This document shows positions 8,382-17,487 of a stretch of DNA of 64,000 nucleotides, one piece after another; position 1 is the stretch's first letter, and each line of letters starts with the position of its first letter. The DNA lies in the NCBI GenBank assembly GCA_965198495.1, contig CBDAPL010000001.1, positions 2,728,001 through 2,792,000 on the forward strand. The letters run 5' to 3'. This DNA is from RH-AL1 sp965198495. GTDB lineage: Bacteria; Pseudomonadota; Alphaproteobacteria; Rhizobiales; Beijerinckiaceae. A program made the position numbers and the translations under genes. Under the pieces are notes generated by a model. The model was not told the origin of the DNA and made no database searches. It was given only the letters and a program-made list of their open reading frames with translations.

Positions 8382-8789
8382 ATGACGTCGATGAAATCCG
8401 TCGCGGCCCTGGTAATTGCTGTGGGTGCTCTCGCTTGCGCGGCGCCGCTGACAGCCTACGCCAAAACCTCTGCCGACATGAAGATGATCGATCCCGATGG
8501 TGACGGCACGGTAAGTCTCGCCGAGGCGCAGGATGCAGCCGCCAAGAAGTTTGCGGCGCTCGATCCCGACGGCGATGGCACGATCGATATGAAAGAGGCC
8601 AAGGGCATGATGTCGAAGGCCGCATTCAAGAACGCCGACCCCGACAAAGACGGCACCATCGACAAGAGCGAGTATATGGCGCTCCTCGACTCGGCCTTCA
8701 AAAAGGCGGATCCAGACGGCGACGGCACGCTCGACGCCAAGGAACTCGCGAGGCCAGCCGGGCAAAAGGTTCTCGCGCTCATCCAGTAG
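8382..8789 (+). CDS. lanM: Lanmodulin-type periplasmic lanthanide-binding EF-hand protein
   Basis: 135 residues with a signal peptide (probable cleavage after AYA at residue 27) and four EF-hand loops at 37-48, 61-72, 86-97 and 110-121. All four have Pro at loop position 2 (DPDGDGT or DPDKDGT) and are only 12-13 residues apart. Those two traits define lanmodulin of Methylobacterium extorquens and separate it from calmodulin-like proteins. The C-terminus ELARPAG also matches the LanM pattern ELASPAG. Loops 2-4 have Asp at position 9; loop 1 has Ser. The ribosome site GAAGGAG precedes the ATG at 8382. It probably buffers lanthanides for XoxF-type methanol dehydrogenase, which is not in this window. 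Confidence 0.88.
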   Translation: MTSMKSVAALVIAVGALACAAPLTAYAKTSADMKMIDPDGDGTVSLAEAQDAAAKKFAALDPDGDGTIDMKEAKGMMSKAAFKNADPDKDGTIDKSEYMALLDSAFKKADPDGDGTLDAKELARPAGQKVLALIQ

Positions 8790-8802
8790 AACCGAAGCTC
8801 GC

Positions 8803-8831
8803 GCGGCGCATCAAGTCCGGCGATGCGCCGC
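8803..8831. terminator. Perfect 10-bp inverted repeat between convergent lanM and OYE genes
   Basis: GCGGCGCATC and GATGCGCCGC form a perfect stem with a 9-base loop in the 47-base gap between the stops of lanM (+) and the Old Yellow Enzyme gene (-). No clear T-run follows on either side, so it is a plausible bidirectional terminator or RNA-stabilising hairpin rather than a textbook intrinsic terminator. Confidence 0.55.
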
Positions 8832-8836
8832 AATTC

Positions 8837-9949
8837 CTACGAAGCTTTGCTAAGGTCTTCCATACCGGCTCCGGCGACCGGGTAATCGACATAGCCTCTA
8901 GGGCCTTGGCTGTACCAGGTCTTAGCGTCGTCTTTCGTCAAGGCGATGTTCTCGGCAAGTCGGCGCGGCAGATCAGGGTTGGCAATGAAGGTGCGGCCGA
9001 AAGCGATTGCGTCGGCAGTGCCTGCGTCGAGCATGGCTTGAGCGGACTCTAAGTTTATATAGTCTGAGTTAAGCACGAGCGGGCCCTTGAAGACGGCGCG
9101 GATCGCGGGCGCCACCGGAGCCGTACTTGCCTTGCCGAACGTACCCTCGAAACCCGGCTCGCGCATCTCGAGGAACGCGATACCGATCGACGACAGCTTC
9201 GCGGCGGCGGCGACGAAAAGTGTCTCCTGATCAGTGTCGTCCACGCCTTGGATCGGACCGTTTGGCGAAAGGCGTACACCTGTACGATCAGCCCCAATCG
9301 TGTCGGCCACCGCCTGCGTGATCTCGCTAAGCAGACGGATCCTGTTTTCGATGCTGCCGCCGTACTCGTCGTCCCGAAAGTTCGAGTTGTCGCGGAGAAA
9401 TTGATCGATCAAGTAGCCGTTGGCGGCGTGGATCTGCACACCGTCGAAACCCGCTTCCACCGCGTGGCGCGCGGCCGTGCGATAGTCCGCGAGCAGGCTC
9501 ATGATATCGTTCTTGCCCAGCGCCCGCGCCGCGCCGTAAGCTTTCTTGCCTTCGTATGTGTGCGCGGCGTCGGGCGCGGTTGTCGCGGACGACGACACCG
9601 GCTGCGCGCCTCCAAGATAATCCGGGTGGACGAGGCGCCCCATGTGCCAAAGCTGCGCCACCATGCGACCGCCGGCTGCGTGCACCGCCTCCGTCACCGG
9701 GCGCCAAGCCCGCACCTGCTCGTCGTTCCAGAGACCCGGGGCGAAAGGCCAGCCTAGCCCTTGCTGGCTGATGCCGGTCGCTTCCGAAATGATCAGACCG
9801 GCGCTGGCCCGCTGAGCGTAGTACTCCGCCATCAAGGGCGTCGGCACGTGGTCCCTGGTACCGCGGCCGCGCGTCAGCGGTGCCATGAAGATCCGATTTG
9901 GCGCCTCGATGGCCCCGATGCGTATTGGGTCAAACAGCGTGGTTGTCAT
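8837..9949 (-). CDS. Alkene reductase, NADH:flavin oxidoreductase (Old Yellow Enzyme family)
   Basis: An FMN-dependent TIM-barrel ene-reductase of 370 residues, close in length to NemA and XenB (about 360-370). N-terminal LFDPIRIGAIEAPNRIFMAPLTRGR is the family opening. The motif GFDGVQIHAANGYLIDQFL contains the substrate-binding His-Ala-Ala-Asn variant of the H-x-x-H/N pair. DDEYGGSIENRIRLL and FGRTFIANPDLP are family signatures. The start at 9949 is chosen because MTTTLFDP matches family N-termini; the longer in-frame start at 9979 adds ten unlikely residues. It is monocistronic and convergent with lanM. The physiological substrate cannot be told. Confidence 0.93.
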   Translation of the reverse strand: MTTTLFDPIRIGAIEAPNRIFMAPLTRGRGTRDHVPTPLMAEYYAQRASAGLIISEATGISQQGLGWPFAPGLWNDEQVRAWRPVTEAVHAAGGRMVAQLWHMGRLVHPDYLGGAQPVSSSATTAPDAAHTYEGKKAYGAARALGKNDIMSLLADYRTAARHAVEAGFDGVQIHAANGYLIDQFLRDNSNFRDDEYGGSIENRIRLLSEITQAVADTIGADRTGVRLSPNGPIQGVDDTDQETLFVAAAAKLSSIGIAFLEMREPGFEGTFGKASTAPVAPAIRAVFKGPLVLNSDYINLESAQAMLDAGTADAIAFGRTFIANPDLPRRLAENIALTKDDAKTWYSQGPRGYVDYPVAGAGMEDLSKAS

Positions 9950-10077
9950 TCGATCATCTCTCTCAGCAGCCGAGGACAAGCGGCCGGGTACCGATCAGAT
10001 GCTCCGACGATCACCGCGGCGCAATTGCCGCGTCGCGCACGGTAGCTCCTCGCTCGACGCATGAACCTCGCTTGCGA

Positions 10078-10353
10078 TCAGCGAGTGGTTGCGCCGCCCG
10101 TCGTGCCCTCGGGTACCTTGCGCATCGGTACGTCGCCCTCGCCGCCGAGGTTCGGCACGACAGTGGTCGTGCTTCCGTCTTTCTTCCCAGGATGCGAATC
10201 GTTCAGTGTCCGGATAGCGCCTCGAGGATCTCCCTCGACCCCTCCCTCTTTTTCCGCGGATGGTGGAGCGCCTTGCGTGCTGTTGGCCGCGAAGGCCGCC
10301 GGCATGAAACTGATAAGAACTACGGCGAAACCGATTAGCTTACGCAACGACAT
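10078..10353 (-). CDS. Small secreted protein of unknown function
   Basis: 91 residues starting MSLRKLIGFAVVLISF with a clear signal peptide ending at AAFA-AN, then a short hydrophilic, Gly/Pro/Thr-rich mature part of about 68 residues without cysteines. The ATG at 10353 has a GAGGAG site eight bases upstream; an upstream in-frame start at 10449 is less likely. It is downstream of dgt in the same direction with a gap of 92 bases. No function recognised. Confidence 0.6.
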   Translation of the reverse strand: MSLRKLIGFAVVLISFMPAAFAANSTQGAPPSAEKEGGVEGDPRGAIRTLNDSHPGKKDGSTTTVVPNLGGEGDVPMRKVPEGTTGGATTR

Positions 10354-10445
10354 CGAGCGCTCCTCTGCTGCTGGTCGAGACGAAGGAAGAGCTTGGCGCC
10401 CCGGCTGTTCCGCCGCGCGGTTCGACGCGCGCGGCCTTGTTCCGC

Positions 10446-11651
10446 TCAACGTGCATGAGGCCCGTAGCGAAGCTCCGGCGTGACGTCGAAGTACTTTCGG
10501 TGCTCAGCCAACGCATAGCGATCGGTCATGCCGGCGATATAGTCGCAAACCAGCCGCTCGCGCCGTCCGGAATGATCAAGCGGGCTCGCCGAAGCGGCCC
10601 ATTCCGGCGGCAGTAACGCGGGTTTCTCGCGAAACTTGAGGAACAGGTCGCGCACGACCGAGGCCGCGCGCTCGCGGATCACCACAAGGTCGGCGTGCCG
10701 ATACATGTGCGACCAGAGGAAGGCCTTGATCTCCCGCTCCGCCTCGGCCCTCACCTCCGAGAAGGAGACAATTGCGCAACCACGGGAGCGCACCTCCTCA
10801 AGGCTGGCAACGCCGACCAGGCGAGCGCGACTTTCGCGGATCACGTCCTCGACAAACCCGGTGATCATCCGGCGGCTGAGTTCGTGAATGGTCCTGCTCT
10901 CGTCGAGCGTCGGATATCGCCGTTCGATATCGTCGAGCAGCGACGCGAGGAAAGGCACCTCGCGACAGGCCTCCAGCTCGAACAAACCGGCGCGCAGGCC
11001 ATCATCGAGGTCATGAGCGTTGTAAGCGATGTCATCTGCGACCGACGCGCATTGCGCTTCCGCCGCGGCGTAGCGATCGAGACCGAACGAGCGAAGGGCA
11101 TCCGCCTCCAGGAAAATACCAGGAATGCCCCGCCGTTTGTAGCCGGCGGTCGGCGTGCCGTCGGATTGGAGGAGCGGTCCGTTATGCTTGATCAATCCCT
11201 CAAGCGTCTCGAATGTCAGGTTTAGCCCATCGAAGGCGGCGTAGCGTCGTTCAAGCTTTGTGACGATCCGCAGCGCCTGAGCATTGTGATCGAAGCCACC
11301 GATGCCGGCCATAAGCGCGTCGAGCACATCCTCGCCGGTGTGCCCGAACGGCGTGTGGCCGAGGTCGTGCGCCAAGGCGAGCGCCTCAGCGAGGTCTTCG
11401 TCAAGGCCAAGCGAGCGCGACAGCGCGCGGGCGAGTTGGCCGACTTCGATGGAATGCGTCAGGCGCGTGCGATAATGATCACCTTCGTGCGGCACGAACA
11501 CCTGGGTCTTGTGCGCCAGGCGGCGGAACGCGGTCGAATGGATGATACGATCGCGATCGCGTTGGTATTCGGAGCGCGTCGGCGAAGCCGGCTCCGGCAG
11601 CAGACGACCGGCGCTTTCCTCCGGCGTGGCGGCATATAGCGCTCTCGGCAT
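10446..11651 (-). CDS. dgt: Deoxyguanosinetriphosphate triphosphohydrolase-like protein
   Basis: HD-domain dNTP triphosphohydrolase of 401 residues that cleaves dNTPs to deoxynucleosides and triphosphate. Metal-binding HD residues occur in RLTHSIEVGQLAR and in ALAHDLGHTPFGHTGEDVL. RDRDRIIHSTAFRRLAHKTQVF is the family N-terminal signature. The start MPRALYAATPEE (11651) fits related proteins, which begin about 30 residues before the RDRDRI motif. It is divergent from the ErpA/IscA-like gene, an arrangement frequent in Hyphomicrobiales. Confidence 0.94.
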   Translation of the reverse strand: MPRALYAATPEESAGRLLPEPASPTRSEYQRDRDRIIHSTAFRRLAHKTQVFVPHEGDHYRTRLTHSIEVGQLARALSRSLGLDEDLAEALALAHDLGHTPFGHTGEDVLDALMAGIGGFDHNAQALRIVTKLERRYAAFDGLNLTFETLEGLIKHNGPLLQSDGTPTAGYKRRGIPGIFLEADALRSFGLDRYAAAEAQCASVADDIAYNAHDLDDGLRAGLFELEACREVPFLASLLDDIERRYPTLDESRTIHELSRRMITGFVEDVIRESRARLVGVASLEEVRSRGCAIVSFSEVRAEAEREIKAFLWSHMYRHADLVVIRERAASVVRDLFLKFREKPALLPPEWAASASPLDHSGRRERLVCDYIAGMTDRYALAEHRKYFDVTPELRYGPHAR

Positions 11652-11749
11652 CGGTCCCGCCTGTTGCGGATAGTGCGAGGCGCACGTATCTCTTGTACGA
11701 GACGCATGCAATGCGTCACACCGCTGTCGCTGTAAACAGGCCCGCCATC

Positions 11750-12085
11750 ATGCTAACGATGACAGAAGTCGATCTGACCGCCTCGGCGGCGAAGCGCGTC
11801 GCGGAAATCCTGGCAAGCGAGGCCGCGGGTGCGGCCTTGCGTGTCGGCGTCGACGGCGGCGGCTGTTCAGGGTTTCAGTACACCTACGACATCGTGACCG
11901 GACGCGAGGCGGATGATTTGGTGCTTGAACGCGATGGCGCCACGGTCGTGATCGATCAGACCTCGCTGGAGTATCTGCGCGGATCCAAGATCGACTTTGT
12001 CGACGACCTGATGGGACGCGCCTTCAAGATCCATAACCCGCAGGCGACTGCCTCATGCGGGTGCGGGACGAGCTTCGCGGTTTAA
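11750..12085 (+). CDS. erpA: Iron-sulfur cluster insertion protein (ErpA/IscA family, A-type carrier)
   Basis: About 111 residues of the HesB/IscA fold that receives an FeS cluster and hands it to apo-proteins. The three conserved cysteines are present: one in GGGCSGFQY and two in the C-terminal SCGCGTSF. The start is uncertain between ATG 11750 and ATG 11759; the latter (MTEVDLTASAAKRV) matches family N-termini just as well. It stands alone, not in an isc or suf operon, which favours the ErpA role. Divergent from dgt. Confidence 0.93.
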   Translation: MLTMTEVDLTASAAKRVAEILASEAAGAALRVGVDGGGCSGFQYTYDIVTGREADDLVLERDGATVVIDQTSLEYLRGSKIDFVDDLMGRAFKIHNPQATASCGCGTSFAV

Positions 12086-12216
12086 GAGCGCCGCCACGGT
12101 TCGGTCGTCGTGCGACGGAAATGTCGCGAGCTTACTATCTCGCCGACGATCCCTTGCGCAGCGCGTCCGTTTTCCCCGAAATCCTCGTCGCGACGAAACC
12201 CGGGAGATGTTAGCTC

Positions 12217-14244
12217 GTGCCCTTCAAGCTCGTTAAAGCAAGGCGGTCCGCGAAGATCGTTGCGGTTCTTCTTGTGACGAGCACGTCTTTTGTCTGTGCG
12301 GTGGAGATTGGCGCGAGGCTTGAAGCGCAGGCTATGCTCAAGCGCGCGCTGGTGGCTCACCAGGGCTTGCATGTGGATGCGATCGTGGCGGAGCCTTTTG
12401 CCGGACACGTCAGCCTGCGCGGCGTGACCTTGCGATCCGGCAAGATGCTCGTGTCGATTGGCGCGTTACGCCTTCCGCTCGCACGGTCGGGCTTCGGCTT
12501 CATGTCAGCGGCATACGCGTCACCTTTCGACGACAAGGAGACGCCCTCCCTTGCCCCGGCACCCGTCGAGCCGCCAGCGGTCCCGCGTGTCGCGGTCAAC
12601 CCACCCGCAATCGCCCCGATGGGATCGACCTCGGCCGATAATGTGGTGATCATCAGCGGAGCCACAACCTACCGCGTCAAGCGGATCGAGATGACCGGTA
12701 CGTCGTTGTCGAACGCCGATCTCGCCGCACTTCTCGACAGCGGCGGCAACGAAACAGCGGAAGCGCGCCTCAAGAAGTTTTCCGCCGCCGCTGTCGTGAT
12801 ACCCGAGTTGCTCGCGGACAAGAAAGATGCGGCAACCGAGCAGCACATGAGCATGACGCATATCCTGCTGGCGAATGTTGTCGATGGCAAAGTCGCCGCG
12901 GCGAGCGCGGGAGAAATCTCGTTCTCGGTCAAAGATAAGGCGGTTACCAATGGCACGACGGGCTCGCTGGAGGCTACGGATCTCAACCTGACGCAGATCG
13001 CTCATGTTTTCGGTTCAGTCCGCACGGACGAGGCTGAGCCGATCAAGCCGCTCTACGACGCGTTCGTGGTTAACTCCATCAAGGTCACCAATGTCTCGCA
13101 GAACTCGACCTTCGCGATCGCCAAGTTGAAGGAAGTCGGCGCCAAAGGCCGGGCGCTGAAGACGGATATCGCGAGCGCCTCGTCCGCCGCCGCCAAAGCC
13201 GATCCCTCCGATGCCAAGTCGGCGGCTTTGTTCGACGATATGGCGCATTCTTTCCAATTCGGTCTGCTGGAAATGACCGACGTCTCGTCGAAATCCGATA
13301 CGCCCGACGGCACGACGACCTTCGCGATCGCAAGCGCCTCGATCGACCATTTCGCCGATCGCAAGATTGGGGGCTTGGCTCTCGCCGGCTTTCACCTTGA
13401 GGGTCCGGGAATGGTGTTTGGGCTCGGCACCTTGACGGTCGGTGCCTTCACGATTCCGCCCGCGACGGGATCGACTGCGCCGCCAAGCACAATGACGCCT
13501 CCGGCGTCGATCGCCATGGACAAGATCAATGTCGATGTCGTCTCCAAGAACGACAAGACCGACGACCGGCCCGCCACCACGATGCACGTCAAGTTTCAGG
13601 TGAACCACGCGGCTTTCGCGAGCGAGGGTCAACTCAACGAGATCCCGCTGAAATCCGCGCTCGATATCGACGACGTTTCGTTCGACGTGCCACCCGGCGA
13701 TCCGGCCGGCTTCAATGCCATGGGCTACAAGCATGTTGTTCTTTCCGGTTCTCTGTCGACGACTTATGTAGCGGCCGCGCAGGATTTACAGATTGGCAAT
13801 CTCGCGATGAACGGGGTCGACATGGGCGCGATTACCGCAAGTGCTCGCCTCGTAAACGTCGGCAAAGGCCTGCTTTCGTCTGACAAGGACATCCAGTCTT
13901 CGTCAATCGTCGCGATGCTCCTGCGAAATTTGGACATCAAGGTGAAAAACGCTGGCCTGTCTCAAAAGGCCCTCGCCTACAAGGCGGGCAATGACGGCAT
14001 GACGGTCGCGCAGGAGCGCGAGGCGGAAATCGACTTCTTTACGGAAAAGATGCCGACGATCGCCAACAATAACGCGAAAGCTAGACTGGTCGGCGCGGCG
14101 ATCGCGAAGTTCATCGCCGATCCTCGAACGCTCCATATCGCAATCGCATCGAAATCGGGGATCGGCGCGGCGGCGATCGGCTTGTTGGGTAGTCCCGACC
14201 TGATACTCGACACCTTGGATGTTCAAGCCAGCGCGAATGACTGA
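12217..14244 (+). CDS. Large exported or membrane-anchored protein of unknown function
   Basis: 675 residues, start GTG 12217. A single hydrophobic helix near residues 12-30 (KIVAVLLVTSTSFVCAVEIG) looks like an uncleaved anchor or signal. The rest is hydrophilic and rich in Ala, Thr, Asp and Val, with a Pro-rich spacer around residues 108-135 (APAPVEPPAVPR). Several segments alternate short beta-type stretches, somewhat like AsmA/DUF945 proteins, but I see no decisive motif. There are no catalytic signatures and almost no cysteines. It is monocistronic, flanked by erpA and a small secreted protein. Coding status is strong from length and third-position GC; function unknown. Confidence 0.8.
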   Translation: MPFKLVKARRSAKIVAVLLVTSTSFVCAVEIGARLEAQAMLKRALVAHQGLHVDAIVAEPFAGHVSLRGVTLRSGKMLVSIGALRLPLARSGFGFMSAAYASPFDDKETPSLAPAPVEPPAVPRVAVNPPAIAPMGSTSADNVVIISGATTYRVKRIEMTGTSLSNADLAALLDSGGNETAEARLKKFSAAAVVIPELLADKKDAATEQHMSMTHILLANVVDGKVAAASAGEISFSVKDKAVTNGTTGSLEATDLNLTQIAHVFGSVRTDEAEPIKPLYDAFVVNSIKVTNVSQNSTFAIAKLKEVGAKGRALKTDIASASSAAAKADPSDAKSAALFDDMAHSFQFGLLEMTDVSSKSDTPDGTTTFAIASASIDHFADRKIGGLALAGFHLEGPGMVFGLGTLTVGAFTIPPATGSTAPPSTMTPPASIAMDKINVDVVSKNDKTDDRPATTMHVKFQVNHAAFASEGQLNEIPLKSALDIDDVSFDVPPGDPAGFNAMGYKHVVLSGSLSTTYVAAAQDLQIGNLAMNGVDMGAITASARLVNVGKGLLSSDKDIQSSSIVAMLLRNLDIKVKNAGLSQKALAYKAGNDGMTVAQEREAEIDFFTEKMPTIANNNAKARLVGAAIAKFIADPRTLHIAIASKSGIGAAAIGLLGSPDLILDTLDVQASAND

Positions 14245-14333
14245 TTCCAAGGGCACAGCTTGCTTGGCCGAAGCACTCGATATGCGTTACATTATCAAGA
14301 TAAGCCGGCCTTGGGCCTGGAGCTAGACCACTT

Positions 14334-14570
14334 ATGCGCTTGGCCGCCCTGATCTTCGTAGCGAGTCTCGCTGTGGCCAGCGCCGGTTCTGGCGCTCATG
14401 CCGAGTATTATTGCAGCCCCGGCTTCGAACCCACCTTCGGCGGACAATGCGTCGCGACTTTATCGCGCGACCAAATTCAGCTCTATCTCAACGAACCCGT
14501 CGCGGAGGCTATCCCGACGGTTCGCTCCCGTCATCATCGGCGCCGTCATGGTCTCGCGGCACGCTATTGA
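14334..14570 (+). CDS. Small secreted cysteine-containing protein
   Basis: 78 residues with a signal peptide (MRLAALIFVASLAVASAGS... AHA) and a mature part of about 55 residues starting EYYCSPGFEP. Two cysteines (in YYCSPG and GQCVAT) could form one disulfide. The C-terminus is basic (SRHHRRRHG). No family recognised. Alternative frames here are longer or similar but lack a signal sequence, so this one is preferred. Confidence 0.6.
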   Translation: MRLAALIFVASLAVASAGSGAHAEYYCSPGFEPTFGGQCVATLSRDQIQLYLNEPVAEAIPTVRSRHHRRRHGLAARY

Positions 14571-14645
14571 GCGGCGCGCCGAGACAACTTTGCCATCCGC
14601 CTTCACCAAAGCTATGACGAGCCTCTGATTTCACTGGAGCTTCGT

Positions 14646-15437
14646 ATGCTCGCCCGTCAAGGCGCCGAACATCGCTTCGAAAAGGTCGCTTTTCTGTCGG
14701 CCGGGACGCCGGAGGCGGACGAGGCACGCGACGCGCTCTGTGCATTGTACGGTAACGCGCCGGAGCGAGAAGCGGATGTGGTCGTGGCCCTGGGCGGCGA
14801 CGGCCTGATGCTTCAGACACTGCACCGCTTCATGGAAACGGGCATCCCGATCTTCGGCATGAACCGCGGCTCGGTTGGCTTTCTCATGAACGAGCCGCGG
14901 GACGTCGATCTGCTGCGCCGGCTCGACGAGGCGCAAACCTCGATCATCCATCCGCTCGTCATGCGTGCGACATCTGCCTCCGGCGAAGTCTCCGTGGGTC
15001 GGGCGATCAACGAGGTGTTCCTGTCGCGTCAGACCTATCAGGCGGCCAAGCTGACGGTCAGGATCGATGGCCAGGAGCGTCTCTCCGAACTCATCGCGGA
15101 CGGCGTTCTAGCAGCGACCCCGGCAGGCTCGACCGCCTATAATCTCTCGGTCGGCGGCCCGATCCTGCCGCTCAACACCTCGCTGATGGCGCTCACGCCG
15201 ATTTCGGCCTTTCGTCCTCGGCGCTGGCGTGGCGCTTTGCTGCGAGACACCGCGAAGATAGAGATCGACGTCCTCGAGTCCGTCAAGCGCCCTGTATCGG
15301 CGGTGGCCGACCATTTCGAAGTGCGCAACGTCGTGCACGTCGAGATCGTCATGGATCAGCAGACCGGCATCGTCCTTCTGCACGACCCCGGCCATTCGCT
15401 CGATGAGCGCATCTTGCGCGAACAGTTTGGATATTGA
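14646..15437 (+). CDS. nadK: NAD kinase
   Basis: ATP-dependent phosphorylation of NAD to NADP. 263 residues. It carries the ATP/NAD-kinase GGDG motif at residues 50-53 (VVVALGGDGLML), the NE pair in AINEVFLSR, and the glycine-rich DGVLAATPAGSTAYNLSVGGP block that closes the active site. Start ATG 14646 gives a normal N-terminus beginning close to the first beta strand. The following Nudix gene starts four bases after this stop, so the two are probably one operon concerned with nucleotide metabolism. Confidence 0.96.
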   Translation: MLARQGAEHRFEKVAFLSAGTPEADEARDALCALYGNAPEREADVVVALGGDGLMLQTLHRFMETGIPIFGMNRGSVGFLMNEPRDVDLLRRLDEAQTSIIHPLVMRATSASGEVSVGRAINEVFLSRQTYQAAKLTVRIDGQERLSELIADGVLAATPAGSTAYNLSVGGPILPLNTSLMALTPISAFRPRRWRGALLRDTAKIEIDVLESVKRPVSAVADHFEVRNVVHVEIVMDQQTGIVLLHDPGHSLDERILREQFGY

Positions 15438-15440
15438 AGC

Positions 15441-16025
15441 TTGACCGAAAAGACGGAGATCGTCGAACGCAGCACTCTGTCGAAGGGCTTCGGCATCTTC
15501 GAGAAGATCGTGTTTCGCAGGCGCCGCTCCGATGGCGCAATGAACGATCTCACCCGCGAGATCCTCAACACTGGCGATGGAGCGACGATCCTTCCGTTCG
15601 ATAAGGCTCGCGGGACAATCATCCTGATCCGCCAGTTTCGGGGCGTCGCGTTTTTACAGCAGGGCCTTGAAGACATCATCGAGACCTGCGCCGGCAAACT
15701 GGAGGGCGCGGATCCGCTCACGCGGATCGTCAAGGAGACGGAGGAAGAGACGGGCATACGCCTCAGCGGAGCGCCGACACGTCTCTTTGAAGCTTACATG
15801 TCGCCGGGCAGCTTCACCGAGCGACTCACCTTCTTTGCCGCGCCCTATACGTCAGGCGACCGCGTGGCCAAGGGTGGCGGCCTTGTCGAGGAAGGCGAAG
15901 ATATCGAGGTCATCGAGACATCGCTCGATCAAGCCCTCGCGATGATCGATTCCGGCGCGATCAGGGACGCCAAGACAATCATGCTTCTCTACTACGCGCG
16001 AGCCGTCGGCTTGATGAACCCGTAA
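15441..16025 (+). CDS. Nudix hydrolase (NudK/ADP-sugar pyrophosphatase-like)
   Basis: 194-residue Nudix enzyme hydrolysing a nucleoside-diphosphate-linked compound, probably a nucleotide sugar. The Nudix box runs from G84 region: GKLEG followed by RIVKETEEETGI, matching G-x5-E-x7-RE-U-xEE-x-GU with Lys-Glu in place of Arg-Glu. Upstream DGATILPFD and LIRQFRG are typical of the NudK/AdpP group. Start TTG 15441, three bases after nadK, implies translational coupling. Confidence 0.88.
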   Translation: MTEKTEIVERSTLSKGFGIFEKIVFRRRRSDGAMNDLTREILNTGDGATILPFDKARGTIILIRQFRGVAFLQQGLEDIIETCAGKLEGADPLTRIVKETEEETGIRLSGAPTRLFEAYMSPGSFTERLTFFAAPYTSGDRVAKGGGLVEEGEDIEVIETSLDQALAMIDSGAIRDAKTIMLLYYARAVGLMNP

Positions 16026-16076
16026 ACTTGCGCTCGCCCGCGGCGCGTGAGGGCGCATTAGCAGGCGTACACTGGC

Positions 16077-17393
16077 TCAGGCCGCGCAGAGCTCCATTTC
16101 GAGCGCCGCCATGTCGATGGTCAAGATTCGTGGCTCTCGGCGCGAGGAAATATGCCGACGGCCGGTCTGATATGGAGCATGCGTTTCATTGATATTGGAA
16201 TCGGTCAGCAGTAACGGCTCGATCTTTTCATGAAGGCGTCGCGAGGCCGTATGGTTTGTCAGCTTTGTTTCCGAGGCGGGCGCGCGACGCGATTCTTCCC
16301 GTGCGGCTTCGGCCTCGAAGCGGCGCAGTAGAACCAGCAATTTATCGAGCTCGCCAGCATTGATCGCACCGCACGCAGTGAGCACACGCTCGATGAGTTG
16401 ACGCGAAAGGCCAACACTTCGCGTCGTCGCCCAGTCAGCCTCGCGCGCCGCACCTAGCGCGATCCGGAAGGCTGGCAGGAGGTCGAGCGGCAGCTCGGCT
16501 CGTCGGTAGATCGCGGCAAATCCGCCGCTTTCAGGTTGGTCCGTGAGCCCGTCAACCCGCGCGATCGATGCGCCCGACAATTCGCTGAGTGTGGCTTTGA
16601 AGAGGTCAATACGTCCGCTGAGGATCGACCGGAAAGCGAGGCCGACCGTGAGGTCGCCTGTTTTGCGGAGATGCGCGGCAAGATCGAGCGCGCCACGCCG
16701 CGCCGGATCGGTCTCGGCAATGACAATCGCCGCTTTATCCTTGGCCTCGCGCGTGACGCGAGCGACACGCTCATCCGACATCCAGTTACGCTCGATCACG
16801 AAAGCGCCCAGCGCACGCATTGTCGCGGCGACAAGATCGAGGCGTGCGGCGGCGGGCAGTCCCTCCCGTACGAGCAAAGCCTCGCGCATTTCGGCATGAC
16901 AGCCGTGCCGCTCGATCATGCGATGTATCGAGAAGTCGCGGATGTTGGCTGTTCCGTTGCGCGCGAGCACGGCAAGAGCGGTGGCTTCGGCGATCTCGCA
17001 AAGCGCCGCCGCTACGGACGCCGAAAGATCTGGTCGGGATGCGATCGCGCTCTGGCAGATTTCATCAGATGTCGCGGCGCAATCGATAAGTTCTCCGTCG
17101 CTGAGAATCGGCGAGGACGCGAGGACGATCGCGGCGATCGGGGATTGATCGTCAGCGAGCGCGAGGACGATGTGATGCGGTGCACCCGAAGCCGATGCAA
17201 AGGCCTCCGCGAGAGCACCACGCACGAGAGGCGAGCAATCGTCGAGAAATCCGGCCAATACGACGAGCGCGTCGCGTTTCTGATCGGCGTCGAAATCGGA
17301 ATAAAGATAGGCCATCGCCAAGGCCCTCGCACCATCCGCGCGGCTCGTGGAGGACGCGGTCTGAGCCCAAATACGAAATTCGTTGATGATCAT
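16077..17393 (-). CDS. DUF2336 domain protein
   Basis: 438 residues, mostly alpha-helical with HEAT-like repeats (SPLVRGALAEAFASA, APHHIVLALADDQSPIAAIVL), which is the DUF2336 pattern found widely in Hyphomicrobiales. There is no signal peptide or membrane segment. The C-terminal 60 residues are less conserved and hydrophilic. The gene is alone on the minus strand and convergent with nadK-Nudix. The role of the family is poorly defined; I give no function. Confidence 0.8.
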   Translation of the reverse strand: MIINEFRIWAQTASSTSRADGARALAMAYLYSDFDADQKRDALVVLAGFLDDCSPLVRGALAEAFASASGAPHHIVLALADDQSPIAAIVLASSPILSDGELIDCAATSDEICQSAIASRPDLSASVAAALCEIAEATALAVLARNGTANIRDFSIHRMIERHGCHAEMREALLVREGLPAAARLDLVAATMRALGAFVIERNWMSDERVARVTREAKDKAAIVIAETDPARRGALDLAAHLRKTGDLTVGLAFRSILSGRIDLFKATLSELSGASIARVDGLTDQPESGGFAAIYRRAELPLDLLPAFRIALGAAREADWATTRSVGLSRQLIERVLTACGAINAGELDKLLVLLRRFEAEAAREESRRAPASETKLTNHTASRRLHEKIEPLLLTDSNINETHAPYQTGRRHISSRREPRILTIDMAALEMELCAA

Positions 17394-17487
17394 TACACAG
17401 CGACCGCGCCAAGTTTCGACAGGGTCAACGTTCGCACATCATGGTAAAGGGAGACTTAACTCAGCGGGTTACGGCTGTGTCTCGTTT

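Noticed and set aside
16536..17447. A 303-codon plus-strand frame opposite the DUF2336 gene
   Set aside because: The minus-strand protein has the recognisable HEAT-like DUF2336 pattern; this one has none.
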